Positions 1 to 7,927 of a stretch of 64,000 nucleotides of DNA are shown here, one piece after another (position 1 is the stretch's first letter; every line of letters starts with the position of its first letter). Below the pieces are notes generated by a model, which saw only the letters and a list, made by a program, of their open reading frames with translations, did no database searches and was not told the origin of the DNA. The stretch comes from Pseudomonadota bacterium (GTDB lineage Bacteria > Pseudomonadota > Gammaproteobacteria > Steroidobacterales > GCA-2729495). The translations under genes were made by a program, and so were the position numbers. The stretch spans positions 62,001-126,000 of the forward strand of contig CAUJHF010000017.1 of assembly GCA_963204745.1 (NCBI GenBank), written 5' to 3'.

Positions 1-515
1 CATTCGACCTGCTGGTTCTCAAGTACCAACAGAAGATCGTCAAGCTCGTGATGCGTTTTGTGCGTGACCCGACCGATGCGCTGGATGTTTCCCAGGAAGC
101 CTTCATCAAGGCTTACCGGGCCTTGCCTTCGTTCCGTGGTGACAGCGCCTTTTATACGTGGTTGTATCGAATTGCCATCAACGCTGCAAAGAACCATCTT
201 GCCGCAGTCAAGCGCAGGCCACCCGAACAGGAGCTCGACAGCCAGGATCCGGATTACTACGCAGGCGATGCCCGTTTGCGTGACGAAGAATCGCCGGAGG
301 GGCTCGTCATGCAGGAGCAGTTGCGGCAGACCATCGCGCGGGCGATTGCCGGTCTGCCGGACGAACTGCGGACAGCGATCGTACTTCGGGAGATCGAAGG
401 TTTGAGTTACGAAGAAATTGCACAGGCGATGGATTGTCCGGTCGGTACGGTTCGTTCACGGATATTTCGTGCGCGCGAAGCGATCGATGCCTGCATCCGG
501 CCACTGGTCAACTGA
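1..515 (+). CDS. rpoE: RNA polymerase sigma-E factor (RpoE/AlgU), 5' truncated by window edge
   Basis: Extracytoplasmic-function sigma factor that directs RNA polymerase to envelope-stress promoters. The reading frame is open from base 3 and continues upstream of the GTG at 48 used by the ORF track: the residues FDLLVLKYQ before it match the sigma region 2 start of RpoE, so about 20 N-terminal residues lie outside the window. Visible are region 2 (QEAFIKAYRAL, SFRGDSAFYTWLYRIAINAAKN) and region 4 (GLSYEEIAQAMDCPVGTVRSRIFRAREAID), which bind the -10 and -35 elements. Only one base separates its stop from rseA, the usual sigma/anti-sigma arrangement. Very close to enterobacterial and pseudomonad RpoE, so I am confident. 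Confidence 0.97.
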   Translation, partial: FDLLVLKYQQKIVKLVMRFVRDPTDALDVSQEAFIKAYRALPSFRGDSAFYTWLYRIAINAAKNHLAAVKRRPPEQELDSQDPDYYAGDARLRDEESPEGLVMQEQLRQTIARAIAGLPDELRTAIVLREIEGLSYEEIAQAMDCPVGTVRSRIFRAREAIDACIRPLVN

Positions 516-516
516 G

Positions 517-1143
517 ATGAGCAAGGTACCCGATGCCATGCCGGATATCGTTGCTGAACAGTTGTCGGCGTGGCTCGATGATGAATTGCCTGGCGCTGAG
601 CTCAGGCTGCTCACAGCCCGGCTTGCCCAAAACCCCGAGCAGCGCAGCCGATTGGGACGATATGGGCTGATAGGTGCCGCGCTGCGCAGTAGTGGGCATC
701 CCGCAGCAGGTGCACAGCAGCTGAGTGATCGGGTGCGTTGCGCGCTGGAAGCTGATTTGCCGATCGCTGCGGGCAGCCGGCCTGGAACGATTGCCCCCGA
801 TCGCCGCTGGCAGGACAATATCGTCCCTTTTGCCGCTGCAGCAACTGTGTTGCTGACCCTCTTCGTGATGGCGACTCTCAGGAGTCCGGAACCCGCACCA
901 GTCGTGACAATGCAGGCGAACAGGGTCGGCATGTTCATGCCGGCAGCTGCAACTTCAGGACGTTATCGTCAGCCGCAGTTTGCGGACCGGACGCCGCTGT
1001 CGCGGCAGCGTCTGACCAATTATCTGGTCTGGCATGGTGAATATACCGGCGCAATTGCGGTGCAGGCGGCGGAGTCGCGCATCGTCAACGACCGTGGCTA
1101 CGCAGCCGCCGTGCGTACACGCTTCGAGTATCCGGCGAAATGA
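517..1143 (+). CDS. rseA: Anti-sigma-E factor RseA (MucA-like)
   Basis: Inner-membrane anti-sigma factor expected to hold RpoE inactive until stress proteases cut it. The track ORF starts inside rpoE; the ATG at 517, one base after the rpoE stop, is the natural start and gives 208 residues. The N-terminal part (EQLSAWLDDELPGAELRLL) is the sigma-binding helical domain with the typical S.(W/L)LDDEL motif. A single transmembrane segment lies at about residues 103-121 (PFAAAATVLLTLFVMATL), with a short periplasmic C-terminal part where RseB would bind. It overlaps rseB by four bases (ATGA), which suggests translational coupling. Confidence 0.9.
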   Translation: MSKVPDAMPDIVAEQLSAWLDDELPGAELRLLTARLAQNPEQRSRLGRYGLIGAALRSSGHPAAGAQQLSDRVRCALEADLPIAAGSRPGTIAPDRRWQDNIVPFAAAATVLLTLFVMATLRSPEPAPVVTMQANRVGMFMPAAATSGRYRQPQFADRTPLSRQRLTNYLVWHGEYTGAIAVQAAESRIVNDRGYAAAVRTRFEYPAK

Positions 1144-2186
1144 GTCGTTTGCTGGTCGATACGCGACGGGCCTTGTTTTGTGCTGTTTGCGGTCTGGCGT
1201 GCGTACTCGGTTTTCCCGCATGGGCTGACGGCGAACCGCAGAGCTGGCTGGGGCGCATGGAGCACGCACTCGGCAGCCTCAACTATGAAGGCACGCTGGT
1301 ACAGATGCATGGCGACGAGGCTTCGATCATGCATATCGTTCACCGTGTCGATGGTGGCCGAAGTGCCGAGCGTATTACGGCGATGGACGAGGTCGGTCGC
1401 GAGATCATTCGCCGGGGCGAGGACGTTACCTGCATTTTTCCTGACCAGCGCACGGTGATCGTCGGCCGGCGCACCAATGGCGAGAACGGGACCAGTCTCC
1501 TGCAGCAGCAGTTTCCGAACGATATCCGCTTCGACAGCAATTACTACCGGCTTGCGATTGCGAGTGGCGGTCGGCTGGTCGGGCGGCTGACGTGGATGGT
1601 CACGGTCAAGCCGATGGACCAGTATCGTTATGGTTATCGGCTCTGGCTTGATCGCGGTACCGCCATGCCACTGAAGGTGCAGATTTCCGACGAGGACGAT
1701 TCTGTGGTCGAACAGCTGCTGTTCTCGGAAATTTCGCTGCCGGAGCAGATTCCTGCCGAGGCCCTGAAACCGTCCGTCAGCACCGATGGATTTACATGGC
1801 GTCGTTCAGATACGGCAGCGTCGCCGGTATCGGCTGGTCCGGTGAGCGCAGTCCAGCCGGCCTGGCGGGCCGTGTCGCTGCCGCCGGGCTTCCGGTTGCG
1901 TACCGCCCGTTCAAGGCAGGTCGAGGGTGGCAGTGCGCCGATGGAACACCTCGTCTACACGGATGGTATCGCCAGTGTGTCGGTGTTCATCGAGGCTGGT
2001 GTGGCCACCGCAGAGCAGGGGGAAGGGGTGTCACGCATGGGTGCAGCGAATGCCTATACGGCAGTGACCGGGGGCTACCTCGTGACGGCTGTCGGTGAGG
2101 TTCCGGCGCGTACGGCAGAAATGATTGCCAGATCGCTGCGGCAGGGGACCGGGACCGCCCCGGTAGCCAAAGACCTGCGCCAATAA
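1140..2186 (+). CDS. rseB: Periplasmic sigma-E regulator RseB/MucB
   Basis: Periplasmic protein that shields RseA from cleavage and senses mislocalised lipoproteins or LPS in this family. The 348-residue product begins with a Sec signal peptide (LFCAVCGLACVLGFPAWA, cleavage near residue 29), followed by the MucB/RseB N-terminal lipoprotein-like domain (SLNYEGTLVQMHGDEASIMHI) and the smaller C-terminal domain (PGFRLRTARS to the end). The ATG overlaps the rseA stop (ATGA). Directly downstream comes a glutaredoxin gene rather than the rseC/mucC, mucD and lepA genes often found here in relatives. Confidence 0.93.
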   Translation: MSRLLVDTRRALFCAVCGLACVLGFPAWADGEPQSWLGRMEHALGSLNYEGTLVQMHGDEASIMHIVHRVDGGRSAERITAMDEVGREIIRRGEDVTCIFPDQRTVIVGRRTNGENGTSLLQQQFPNDIRFDSNYYRLAIASGGRLVGRLTWMVTVKPMDQYRYGYRLWLDRGTAMPLKVQISDEDDSVVEQLLFSEISLPEQIPAEALKPSVSTDGFTWRRSDTAASPVSAGPVSAVQPAWRAVSLPPGFRLRTARSRQVEGGSAPMEHLVYTDGIASVSVFIEAGVATAEQGEGVSRMGAANAYTAVTGGYLVTAVGEVPARTAEMIARSLRQGTGTAPVAKDLRQ

Positions 2187-2189
2187 GCC

Positions 2190-2423
2190 GTGCTCGAGTT
2201 GAGCTTGTACAGCCGTGACGGCTGCCATCTCTGTGAGTTCATGCTGGAGGAGCTTGAGCGCCTGTACGGCACCCGGGTTTGTGTCAAGGTACTCGATGTG
2301 GACAGTCGGGATGACTGGCGACAGTTGTATGGACTGAAGGTGCCGGTACTGAGCCATATGGACCGGGTTATCTGTTATGGCCGGCTTGACCGGGCTGCGT
2401 TACACGCGGTGCTGAGCGGATAG
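2190..2423 (+). CDS. Glutaredoxin-like (DUF836) protein
   Basis: Small thioredoxin-fold protein of 77 residues beginning at a GTG three bases after the rseB stop. It has the N-terminal strand and active site CHLC at residues 12-15 (LYSRDGCHLCEFM) and the cis-proline strand (GLKVPVLSH). Members of this glutaredoxin-like family are commonly found near lepB or rseB in gammaproteobacteria. The target is unknown; it has no signal peptide, so it should work in the cytoplasm. It is probably co-transcribed with rpoE-rseA-rseB, which would put a thiol-redox protein under envelope-stress control, but that is inference from spacing. Confidence 0.82.
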   Translation: MLELSLYSRDGCHLCEFMLEELERLYGTRVCVKVLDVDSRDDWRQLYGLKVPVLSHMDRVICYGRLDRAALHAVLSG

Positions 2424-2449
2424 ATCTGCGTTTCCCAACTGTCTTTGCA

Positions 2450-2467
2450 GCGGGTGTTCGCACCCGC
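2450..2467 (+). promoter_or_regulatory. UUCG-loop hairpin in the glutaredoxin-lepB gap
   Basis: A perfect 7-bp inverted repeat GCGGGTG-TTCG-CACCCGC lies between the glutaredoxin stop (2423) and lepB. The RNA would fold into a short hairpin with a UUCG tetraloop. No U-tract follows directly (a CTCTTTT run comes about 15 bases later), so it is not a textbook terminator; it could be an attenuator, RNA-processing or mRNA-stability element. Its position also argues against the TTG (2445) and ATG (2469) lepB starts, which would begin within or just after the stem. Confidence 0.5.
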
Positions 2468-2510
2468 CATGTTAGGCTATGCGCTCTTTTGGAACGGGTC
2501 GGCGGTAGAC

Positions 2511-3275
2511 GTGGATTTTGCACTAGTACTGGTATGTGCGACTGCCGTGACCGGCGTCATCTGGGTCCTCGATGCAGTCTGGCTTCGGCGCCGGCGACTC
2601 GCCCGTTCACCCGAGGCAAAAGAGTCCCTGCTGGTCGAGTACTCCCGTTCCTTCTTTCCGGTTCTGGTCGTGGTGCTGGTCGTCCGGTCTTTCCTGTTTG
2701 AACCGTTCCGGATTCCATCAAGTTCCATGATGCCGACCCTGCTGGTCGGCGATTTTATCTTCGTCAACAAGTTCGCCTATGGGCTGCGGTTGCCGGTACT
2801 GAACAGCAAGATTCTGGATCTCGGTGCACCTCAACGCGGCGATGTCGTGGTATTCCGCCTGCCTTCCGACCCTTCCACGAACTACATCAAGCGCCTGGTC
2901 GGCCTGCCGGGCGATTCGGTGACCTATCTGCAGGGTCAGGTATTCATCAATGGCCAGCCGGTACCGGTCAGCGTCGTCGGTCCCTATCAGGGCGGCGACC
3001 AGGATGACTCGCTGCTGGGCGAGGAGAAGCTCGGTATGGTCGATCACCACGTGCTTTGGATGCCCGGCAGGGGCAGCCGGGAAGGGACGTTTATCGTTCC
3101 GCCAGGTCACTATTTCATGATGGGCGACAACCGGGACAACAGCCGCGACAGTCGCTATGAAGGTGTAGGCATGATCCCTGACGCCAATATCGCCGGCCAC
3201 GCCGTGCGTATCTGGATGAACTGGGATTTTTCGCACATGCCGCGCTGGCAGCGTATAGGACAATCGATCCACTGA
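2511..3275 (+). CDS. lepB: Signal peptidase I
   Basis: Membrane-bound leader peptidase that removes Sec and Tat signal peptides on the periplasmic face. I chose the GTG at 2511 (254 residues, MDFALVLV...), since family members usually start just before this first transmembrane helix; the track start TTG 2445 and ATG 2469 would add 14-22 unusual residues and collide with a hairpin. Two membrane segments (residues ~2-22 and ~48-62) precede the catalytic domain. The nucleophile Ser72 lies in IPSSSMMPTL, the general base Lys127 in YIKRLVGLPGD, and the conserved MGDNRDNSRDSR box is near the C-terminus. Downstream is the DUF4845 gene, as in Pseudomonas. Confidence 0.93.
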   Translation: MDFALVLVCATAVTGVIWVLDAVWLRRRRLARSPEAKESLLVEYSRSFFPVLVVVLVVRSFLFEPFRIPSSSMMPTLLVGDFIFVNKFAYGLRLPVLNSKILDLGAPQRGDVVVFRLPSDPSTNYIKRLVGLPGDSVTYLQGQVFINGQPVPVSVVGPYQGGDQDDSLLGEEKLGMVDHHVLWMPGRGSREGTFIVPPGHYFMMGDNRDNSRDSRYEGVGMIPDANIAGHAVRIWMNWDFSHMPRWQRIGQSIH

Positions 3276-3311
3276 GCGCTTGTACGTACCGGTTAATCAA
3301 AGGGGATGGAC

Positions 3312-3677
3312 ATGAAACACCGCCAGCAGGGAATGACTGCCATCGGCTTTATCGTTATTGCGACTCTGGTTGCCATGATCGGTTACGGCGCCATACGGCT
3401 GATACCTGTCTATCTGACGCAGATGAAGCTCGTCAAGCTGATGAAAGACCTCCAGGATGAGTACGATGGTGCGGGTCCAACGCCGACGAGGCTGATGACC
3501 GAAATCGGCAAGCGGCTCGATATCGATGCCGTCGATTATCCAAAGCGCCAGGATTTCGTGATCAGCAAGACCGATGACGGCTTTAGTGTCGTAATCGACT
3601 ATGAGGATGAAGTGCCATATCTGGGCAACCTGTACCTGACCGCCAAGTTCCGCAACAGCGTCGAGATCAGCAGATGA
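3312..3677 (+). CDS. DUF4845 family membrane protein
   Basis: Conserved protein of unknown function nearly always found between lepB and rnc in gammaproteobacteria. The start is set by the ribosome-binding site: AGGGG at 3301-3305 sits six bases before the ATG at 3312 but directly abuts the upstream ATG at 3306, so 3312 (121 residues, MKHRQQG...) is preferred. The N-terminus MKHRQQGMTAIGFIVIATL looks like a type IV prepilin leader, a basic stretch ending in G, then M and a hydrophobic helix, although the usual Glu at +5 is absent. The remainder is a soluble domain of about 90 residues. It overlaps rnc by four bases (ATGA). Confidence 0.85.
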   Translation: MKHRQQGMTAIGFIVIATLVAMIGYGAIRLIPVYLTQMKLVKLMKDLQDEYDGAGPTPTRLMTEIGKRLDIDAVDYPKRQDFVISKTDDGFSVVIDYEDEVPYLGNLYLTAKFRNSVEISR

Positions 3678-4354
3678 AGCAACCGGCCGACTGGGCCAAA
3701 GGCACACTCGGCTACCCGTTTCAGGATGTGCGCCTGCTCGGTCTGGCGCTGACTCATCGCAGCGCTTCGGCGGCGCACAATGAGCGCCTTGAATTTCTCG
3801 GCGATGCTGTGCTTGGCATGGTGGCGGCAGAAGTGCTCTACGCCACATACCCGACTGCGGATGAAGGTACGTTGAGCAGGCTTCGTGCCCGGCTGGTACG
3901 ACGCGAAACGCTGGAGGAAGTAGCTCGCAGCGTTGATCTCGGGCGGCACCTGCAGCTGGGCAGTGGTGAAACGCGTTCGGGTGGTCACCAGCGTGGTTCG
4001 ATACTGGCAAATGCCCTGGAGGCCGTTATCGGTGCCGTGTTTCTCGATGGTGGCATGACGCCAGCCCGCGAGCTGGTGGTGCGGCTTCTCTCCAGCCACC
4101 TTGCGGGGCTTGCAGTGGATGAGGACCTGCGCGATCCAAAAACCCGCCTGCAGGAATTCCTGCAGGGCCAGGGTCAGGCGCTGCCGGTCTATACGGTCGA
4201 GCAGGTCAGCGGCTCGGCACACGATCAGCTGTTTGAGGTGGTCTGCCGGCTTGAGGCGCTGGGTCTTTCGGTGCGCGGCAAGGGTTCGAGCCGCAGGATC
4301 GCCGAGCAGCAGGCAGCCGAGCGGGCTTTGCGTGAGGCAGATCGGCATGGCTGA
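3674..4354 (+). CDS. rnc: Ribonuclease III
   Basis: Double-strand-specific endoribonuclease for rRNA and mRNA processing. The 226-residue product has the RNase III signature ERLEFLGDAVLGM near residues 37-49, the second acidic catalytic site (NALEAVIGAVFLDGG) and a C-terminal double-stranded RNA-binding domain (DPKTRLQEFLQGQGQALPVY onwards). Starts at an ATG overlapping the stop of the DUF4845 gene, and its own 3' end overlaps era by eight bases. The rnc-era-recO chain is the classical one, in which RNase III of E. coli autoregulates its operon by cutting the leader; no equivalent leader is visible here because the gene is inside a longer transcript. Confidence 0.97.
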   Translation: MKQPADWAKGTLGYPFQDVRLLGLALTHRSASAAHNERLEFLGDAVLGMVAAEVLYATYPTADEGTLSRLRARLVRRETLEEVARSVDLGRHLQLGSGETRSGGHQRGSILANALEAVIGAVFLDGGMTPARELVVRLLSSHLAGLAVDEDLRDPKTRLQEFLQGQGQALPVYTVEQVSGSAHDQLFEVVCRLEALGLSVRGKGSSRRIAEQQAAERALREADRHG

Positions 4355-5246
4355 AGGCTTCCGTACCGGTTTCGTCGCTGTGGTCGGGCGTCCGAATGTG
4401 GGCAAGTCCACGCTGGTCAACGCCCTGGTCGGCCGCAAGATCAGCATAGTGACGCCGCGTGCACAGACTACCCGGCATGCGATCCTCGGTGTGCTGACAC
4501 GTGCGGATGCGCAGCTGCTGTTCGTCGATACACCGGGGCTGCATACCCGTCAGCGCAATATGCTCAACAAGGCGATGAACAAGGCGGCGGACAGCGCAAT
4601 TGCCGGTGCTGATCTGGTGATGTTCGTGGTTGAGGCCGGGGTCTGGCGGTCAGCAGATGATTATGTACTCGAGCACGTCCGCAAAGCCGGTATTCCTGCA
4701 CTGCTGGTCGTCAACAAGATGGATTCGGTACGGCCGAAGTCAGCCTTGCTGCCTTACCTCGAGCAATGTGCCGGCAAGGGCGAGTTCTGCGGCATCATTC
4801 CGGTATCTGCTGCGCGCATCGATAACCTCGACCGCTTGACCGATCTGGCGGTGTCATTCCTGCCTGTCGGGCCGCCGCTGTACCCGCTGGATGCCAGCAC
4901 CAATCGCAGCATGGAGTTCCGCATCGCCGAGATGGTCCGGGAAAAGCTGCTGCTCGCACTTCGCCAGGAGGTCCCCTACGGACTGGCCGTTGAGGTGCTC
5001 ATGCTGGAACAGAAGCCAGGCGTGGTTCTCGCCGACGTCGCGATCTGGGCCGACCGGGATTCCCACAAGGGCATCGTGGTTGGCAAGGGCGGTGCGACGA
5101 TCAAGGAAGTGGGTACCGCGGCGAGGCTCGAGCTTGAGGCAATTTTTGACAGCAAGTTTTATCTGGAGACCCACGTCAAGGTAAAGAGTAACTGGGCAGA
5201 CAGTGCCCGGGCCTTGCAACAGTTCGGTTTTGAGACGGAAGCGTGA
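4347..5246 (+). CDS. era: GTPase Era
   Basis: Ras-like GTPase with a KH domain that binds the 3' end of 16S rRNA and supports 30S assembly. The track ORF begins within rnc; the ATG at 4347 (MAEGFRTGFVAVVGRPNVGKS) is the correct start and gives 299 residues. G1 is GRPNVGKS at residues 14-21, G3 is DTPG at 61-64, G4 is NKMD. The C-terminal KH domain carries VGKGGATIKEVGTAAR. It overlaps rnc by eight bases and recO by four (GTGA), so translation of the chain is probably coupled. Confidence 0.97.
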   Translation: MAEGFRTGFVAVVGRPNVGKSTLVNALVGRKISIVTPRAQTTRHAILGVLTRADAQLLFVDTPGLHTRQRNMLNKAMNKAADSAIAGADLVMFVVEAGVWRSADDYVLEHVRKAGIPALLVVNKMDSVRPKSALLPYLEQCAGKGEFCGIIPVSAARIDNLDRLTDLAVSFLPVGPPLYPLDASTNRSMEFRIAEMVREKLLLALRQEVPYGLAVEVLMLEQKPGVVLADVAIWADRDSHKGIVVGKGGATIKEVGTAARLELEAIFDSKFYLETHVKVKSNWADSARALQQFGFETEA

Positions 5247-5980
5247 GCGCTGCGACAGCCGAGTTTGAAGCGGCCTTCATCCTGCATGCGAGGCCGTACC
5301 AGGAAACCAGCCAGATCCTCGAAGTGCTGGCCAATGAACATGGCCGCGTGGGTATAGTGGCCCGCGGTGCCCGCCGGCCGGCTTCGCGCTGGCGCAGCGT
5401 GTTGCAGCCCTTTCAGGCCGTACGACTGTCCTGGGGCGGCAGGGGCTCGCTGCAGACGCTGCGTGCTGCCGAGGCAACGTCACCGGAGGCAGCGCTGCAG
5501 GGCATGGCGCTGATGGGCGCGTACTACCTGAATGAGCTGATCCTCAATTTTATCCGGCGTGGCGATCCGCATCCCGGGCTGTTCATGGCCTATGCACAGG
5601 CGCTCGATGAACTGCGTCTGGGTGGTGATCCAGAGCCGGCCTTGCGTCGCTTCGAACTGGGTCTCCTGGCCGAAGTCGGTTACGGCCTCAATCTTGACCA
5701 CGACGTACTCAATGATGTCGCGCTGGATCCGCAGCGTACCTATGAGTACCGCATCGAGCATGGCCCGGTACCTGCGGAAGCCGGGCAGGGGGTCCTGGTT
5801 TTGTCCGGCCTCACGCTGCTGGCCATCAGCCGAGGTGAGCTGAGCGATCCCGGTGTACTGCAGTCAGCCAAGCGCCTGTTGCGCGGAGTTCTCGCGCACT
5901 ATCTGGACGGGCGCACGCTGCGCACCCGTCAGGTGCTGGCTTCAATGCGCCGCACCCCGGTGGCACCGCAGCCGTCATGA
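5243..5980 (+). CDS. recO: DNA repair protein RecO
   Basis: Recombination mediator that helps load RecA on SSB-coated gaps together with RecR and RecF. The product is 245 residues from a GTG overlapping the era stop. The N-terminal OB-fold is visible ([32 protein letters not shown]), followed by the helical domain. The Zn-finger cysteines known from some RecO proteins are not present, as in many gammaproteobacterial versions. Ends in a four-base overlap with pdxJ. Confidence 0.94.
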   Translation: MSAATAEFEAAFILHARPYQETSQILEVLANEHGRVGIVARGARRPASRWRSVLQPFQAVRLSWGGRGSLQTLRAAEATSPEAALQGMALMGAYYLNELILNFIRRGDPHPGLFMAYAQALDELRLGGDPEPALRRFELGLLAEVGYGLNLDHDVLNDVALDPQRTYEYRIEHGPVPAEAGQGVLVLSGLTLLAISRGELSDPGVLQSAKRLLRGVLAHYLDGRTLRTRQVLASMRRTPVAPQPS

Positions 5981-6726
5981 GCATGAGCCCGTCTGCCGCG
6001 ATGCTTCTTGGTGTCAATGTCGATCACGTCGCGACTCTGCGCCAGGCGCGGGGTACGTCTTACCCCGATCCCTGTCAGGCAGCACTGATGGCCGAGCAGG
6101 CCGGTGCCGACAGCATTACCGTCCATCTTCGCGAGGATCGCCGGCATATCCAGGATGCCGACCTTGAGATTCTGCAGGCGCAGCTGAAGACACACATGAA
6201 CCTGGAGCTGGCAGTCTCGGAGGAGATCATTGCGATCGCCTGTCGCATCCATCCCTCGGACTGCTGTCTGGTTCCGGAGCGGCGCGCCGAGTTGACCACC
6301 GAGGGCGGCCTGGATGTGATCACGCATTTCGACGCCGTGGCGGCTGCGTGCAGGCGCTTTGCGGGGGAAGGGATCCGGGCCGGATTGTTTATCGATCCGG
6401 ATCTGCGGCAAATCGAGGCGGCAGCGAGCAGCGGTGCGCCGGTTGTCGAGTTGCACACCGGCGTCTATTCCGGGCTGCCGGAAGGTGCGCAGCGCGAAAA
6501 GGAGCTGCGACGGCTGCGTGAAGCAGCCCGCGCCGCCATTTCGGCCGGGCTCGAGGTCCACGCAGGGCATGGGCTCAACTATCACAATGTCGGGCCAGTT
6601 GCGGCGATACCGGAAATAACCGAACTCAATATCGGTCATGCAATCGTTGCCGAGGCGCTGTACTCCGGTATGCCGGCAGCGGTCGCGGAAATGAAGCGGC
6701 TGATCGGGCTGGCCCGGAAGCCATGA
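5977..6726 (+). CDS. pdxJ: Pyridoxine 5'-phosphate synthase PdxJ
   Basis: Final ring-closing enzyme of the DXP-dependent vitamin B6 pathway, condensing deoxyxylulose 5-phosphate with 1-amino-acetone 3-phosphate. The 249-residue product starts [22 protein letters not shown], the characteristic family N-terminus, and contains [14 protein letters not shown] and the phosphate-binding region [13 protein letters not shown], with [11 protein letters not shown] near the C-terminus. ATG overlaps the recO stop and its stop overlaps acpS, as in other gammaproteobacteria. Confidence 0.97.
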   Translation: MSMSPSAAMLLGVNVDHVATLRQARGTSYPDPCQAALMAEQAGADSITVHLREDRRHIQDADLEILQAQLKTHMNLELAVSEEIIAIACRIHPSDCCLVPERRAELTTEGGLDVITHFDAVAAACRRFAGEGIRAGLFIDPDLRQIEAAASSGAPVVELHTGVYSGLPEGAQREKELRRLREAARAAISAGLEVHAGHGLNYHNVGPVAAIPEITELNIGHAIVAEALYSGMPAAVAEMKRLIGLARKP

Positions 6727-7103
6727 TTTTCGGTATCGGTACCGATATTCTGCGGATTGAACGGATTGCGGCCGCGCATGCCCGGTTTGGCGAGCGATTC
6801 GCGCAACGTATCCTGATGCCGGAGGAGCTGCCCGGTTTCGGCAGCAGCGGCAATCCGGTTCGTTATCTGGCCATGCGATTCGCGGCCAAGGAGGCGATCG
6901 TCAAGGCCATGGGTACCGGTTTTTCCAGCGGCATGTGGTTGCGTGATGCAGGCATCGTGCCGGACGCGCGCGGCAAACCGGAGATCGTGTATTCGGTGCG
7001 CGGACTGCAGGTCTGTGCAGAGCTCGGTGTCGGTGATGGCCACGTTACCCTGTCTGATGAGGCAGGCCTGGTTGTCGCGGTCGCCGTACTGATGAAAGCC
7101 TGA
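6723..7103 (+). CDS. acpS: Holo-[acyl-carrier-protein] synthase
   Basis: Transfers the 4'-phosphopantetheine arm of CoA to apo-ACP, activating fatty acid synthesis. The 126-residue product shows both family motifs: the N-terminal Mg2+-binding [12 protein letters not shown] and the central [14 protein letters not shown]. Starts at an ATG overlapping the pdxJ stop (ATGA) and is the last member of the rnc-era-recO-pdxJ-acpS overlap chain; the next gene begins seven bases later. Confidence 0.96.
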   Translation: MIFGIGTDILRIERIAAAHARFGERFAQRILMPEELPGFGSSGNPVRYLAMRFAAKEAIVKAMGTGFSSGMWLRDAGIVPDARGKPEIVYSVRGLQVCAELGVGDGHVTLSDEAGLVVAVAVLMKA

Positions 7104-7110
7104 GGCGATC

Positions 7111-7920
7111 ATGAAGACGATGGTGTTTGATATCGAGACGGTGCCCGATGTGGAAACCGGCCGGCGCCTGTTCAATCTTGAAGGTTTGCCGGATGCGGAA
7201 GTTGCCAAGGCCATGACCTTTCATCGCCTGCAGGAGACCGGCTCGGATTTTCTGCCGCTGCATCTGCAGCGTGTCGTCGCCATCTCGGTGGTCTGGCGGC
7301 ATCGCGATGGCCTCAAGGTCATGAGCCTCGGCACTGCGGAGAGCAGCGAACAGGAACTGGTCACGCGATTTTTCGAGGCCATCGAGCGACATACTCCGGA
7401 GCTGGTGTCCTGGAACGGCAGTGGATTCGATTTGCCGGTACTGCACTATCGTTCGCTGCTGCACGGTATACAGGCGCCGCGCTACTGGGAAACCGGCGAC
7501 AACGAACAGGCGTTTCGCTACAACAATTATCTGAGTCGCTTTCACTGGCGGCATGTCGATCTGATGGATGTCCTGTCGGCCTTTCAGGGCCGCTCGCGTG
7601 CCAGCCTGAATGACATCGCTACCATGCTCGGGTTGCCGGGCAAGCTGGGATTTTCCGGCGACATGGTCTGGGACCATTATCAGCGCGGTGAAATTGAAGC
7701 GATTCGCAACTATTGCGAGACCGACGTGATGAACACCTGGCTGGTGTATCTCCGTTTCCAGTATCTGCGCGGCCAGCTTGATGCGCAGGCGCTGGCGGAG
7801 GAGCATCTGCGGGTGCATCGCCTGCTCGATGGTGCCGATGCGCCGCACTGGAAGGCCTTCGGCAAAGCCTGGGTGCAGACAGATCCAGCAACTGGCACAC
7901 AGCCGTCTGCCGGGGCCTGA
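7111..7920 (+). CDS. Predicted 3'-5' exonuclease, PolB-like (DEDD type)
   Basis: Stand-alone exonuclease related to the proofreading domain of family B DNA polymerases. The 269-residue protein has DEDD motifs: ExoI FDIETVPD near residue 6, ExoII SWNGSGFDLPVL around residue 96, and ExoIII with NYCETDVMNTW around residue 197. There is no polymerase domain. In-vivo substrate is not known for this family; a DNA repair role is likely. Seven bases after acpS and seven before rlmD, so probably on the same transcript. Confidence 0.86.
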   Translation: MKTMVFDIETVPDVETGRRLFNLEGLPDAEVAKAMTFHRLQETGSDFLPLHLQRVVAISVVWRHRDGLKVMSLGTAESSEQELVTRFFEAIERHTPELVSWNGSGFDLPVLHYRSLLHGIQAPRYWETGDNEQAFRYNNYLSRFHWRHVDLMDVLSAFQGRSRASLNDIATMLGLPGKLGFSGDMVWDHYQRGEIEAIRNYCETDVMNTWLVYLRFQYLRGQLDAQALAEEHLRVHRLLDGADAPHWKAFGKAWVQTDPATGTQPSAGA

Positions 7921-7927
7921 TCATCCT

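Noticed and set aside
3297-4447. Long minus-strand frames opposite DUF4845, rnc and era
   Set aside because: Shadows of the coupled plus-strand chain; no motifs, no ribosome-binding sites.
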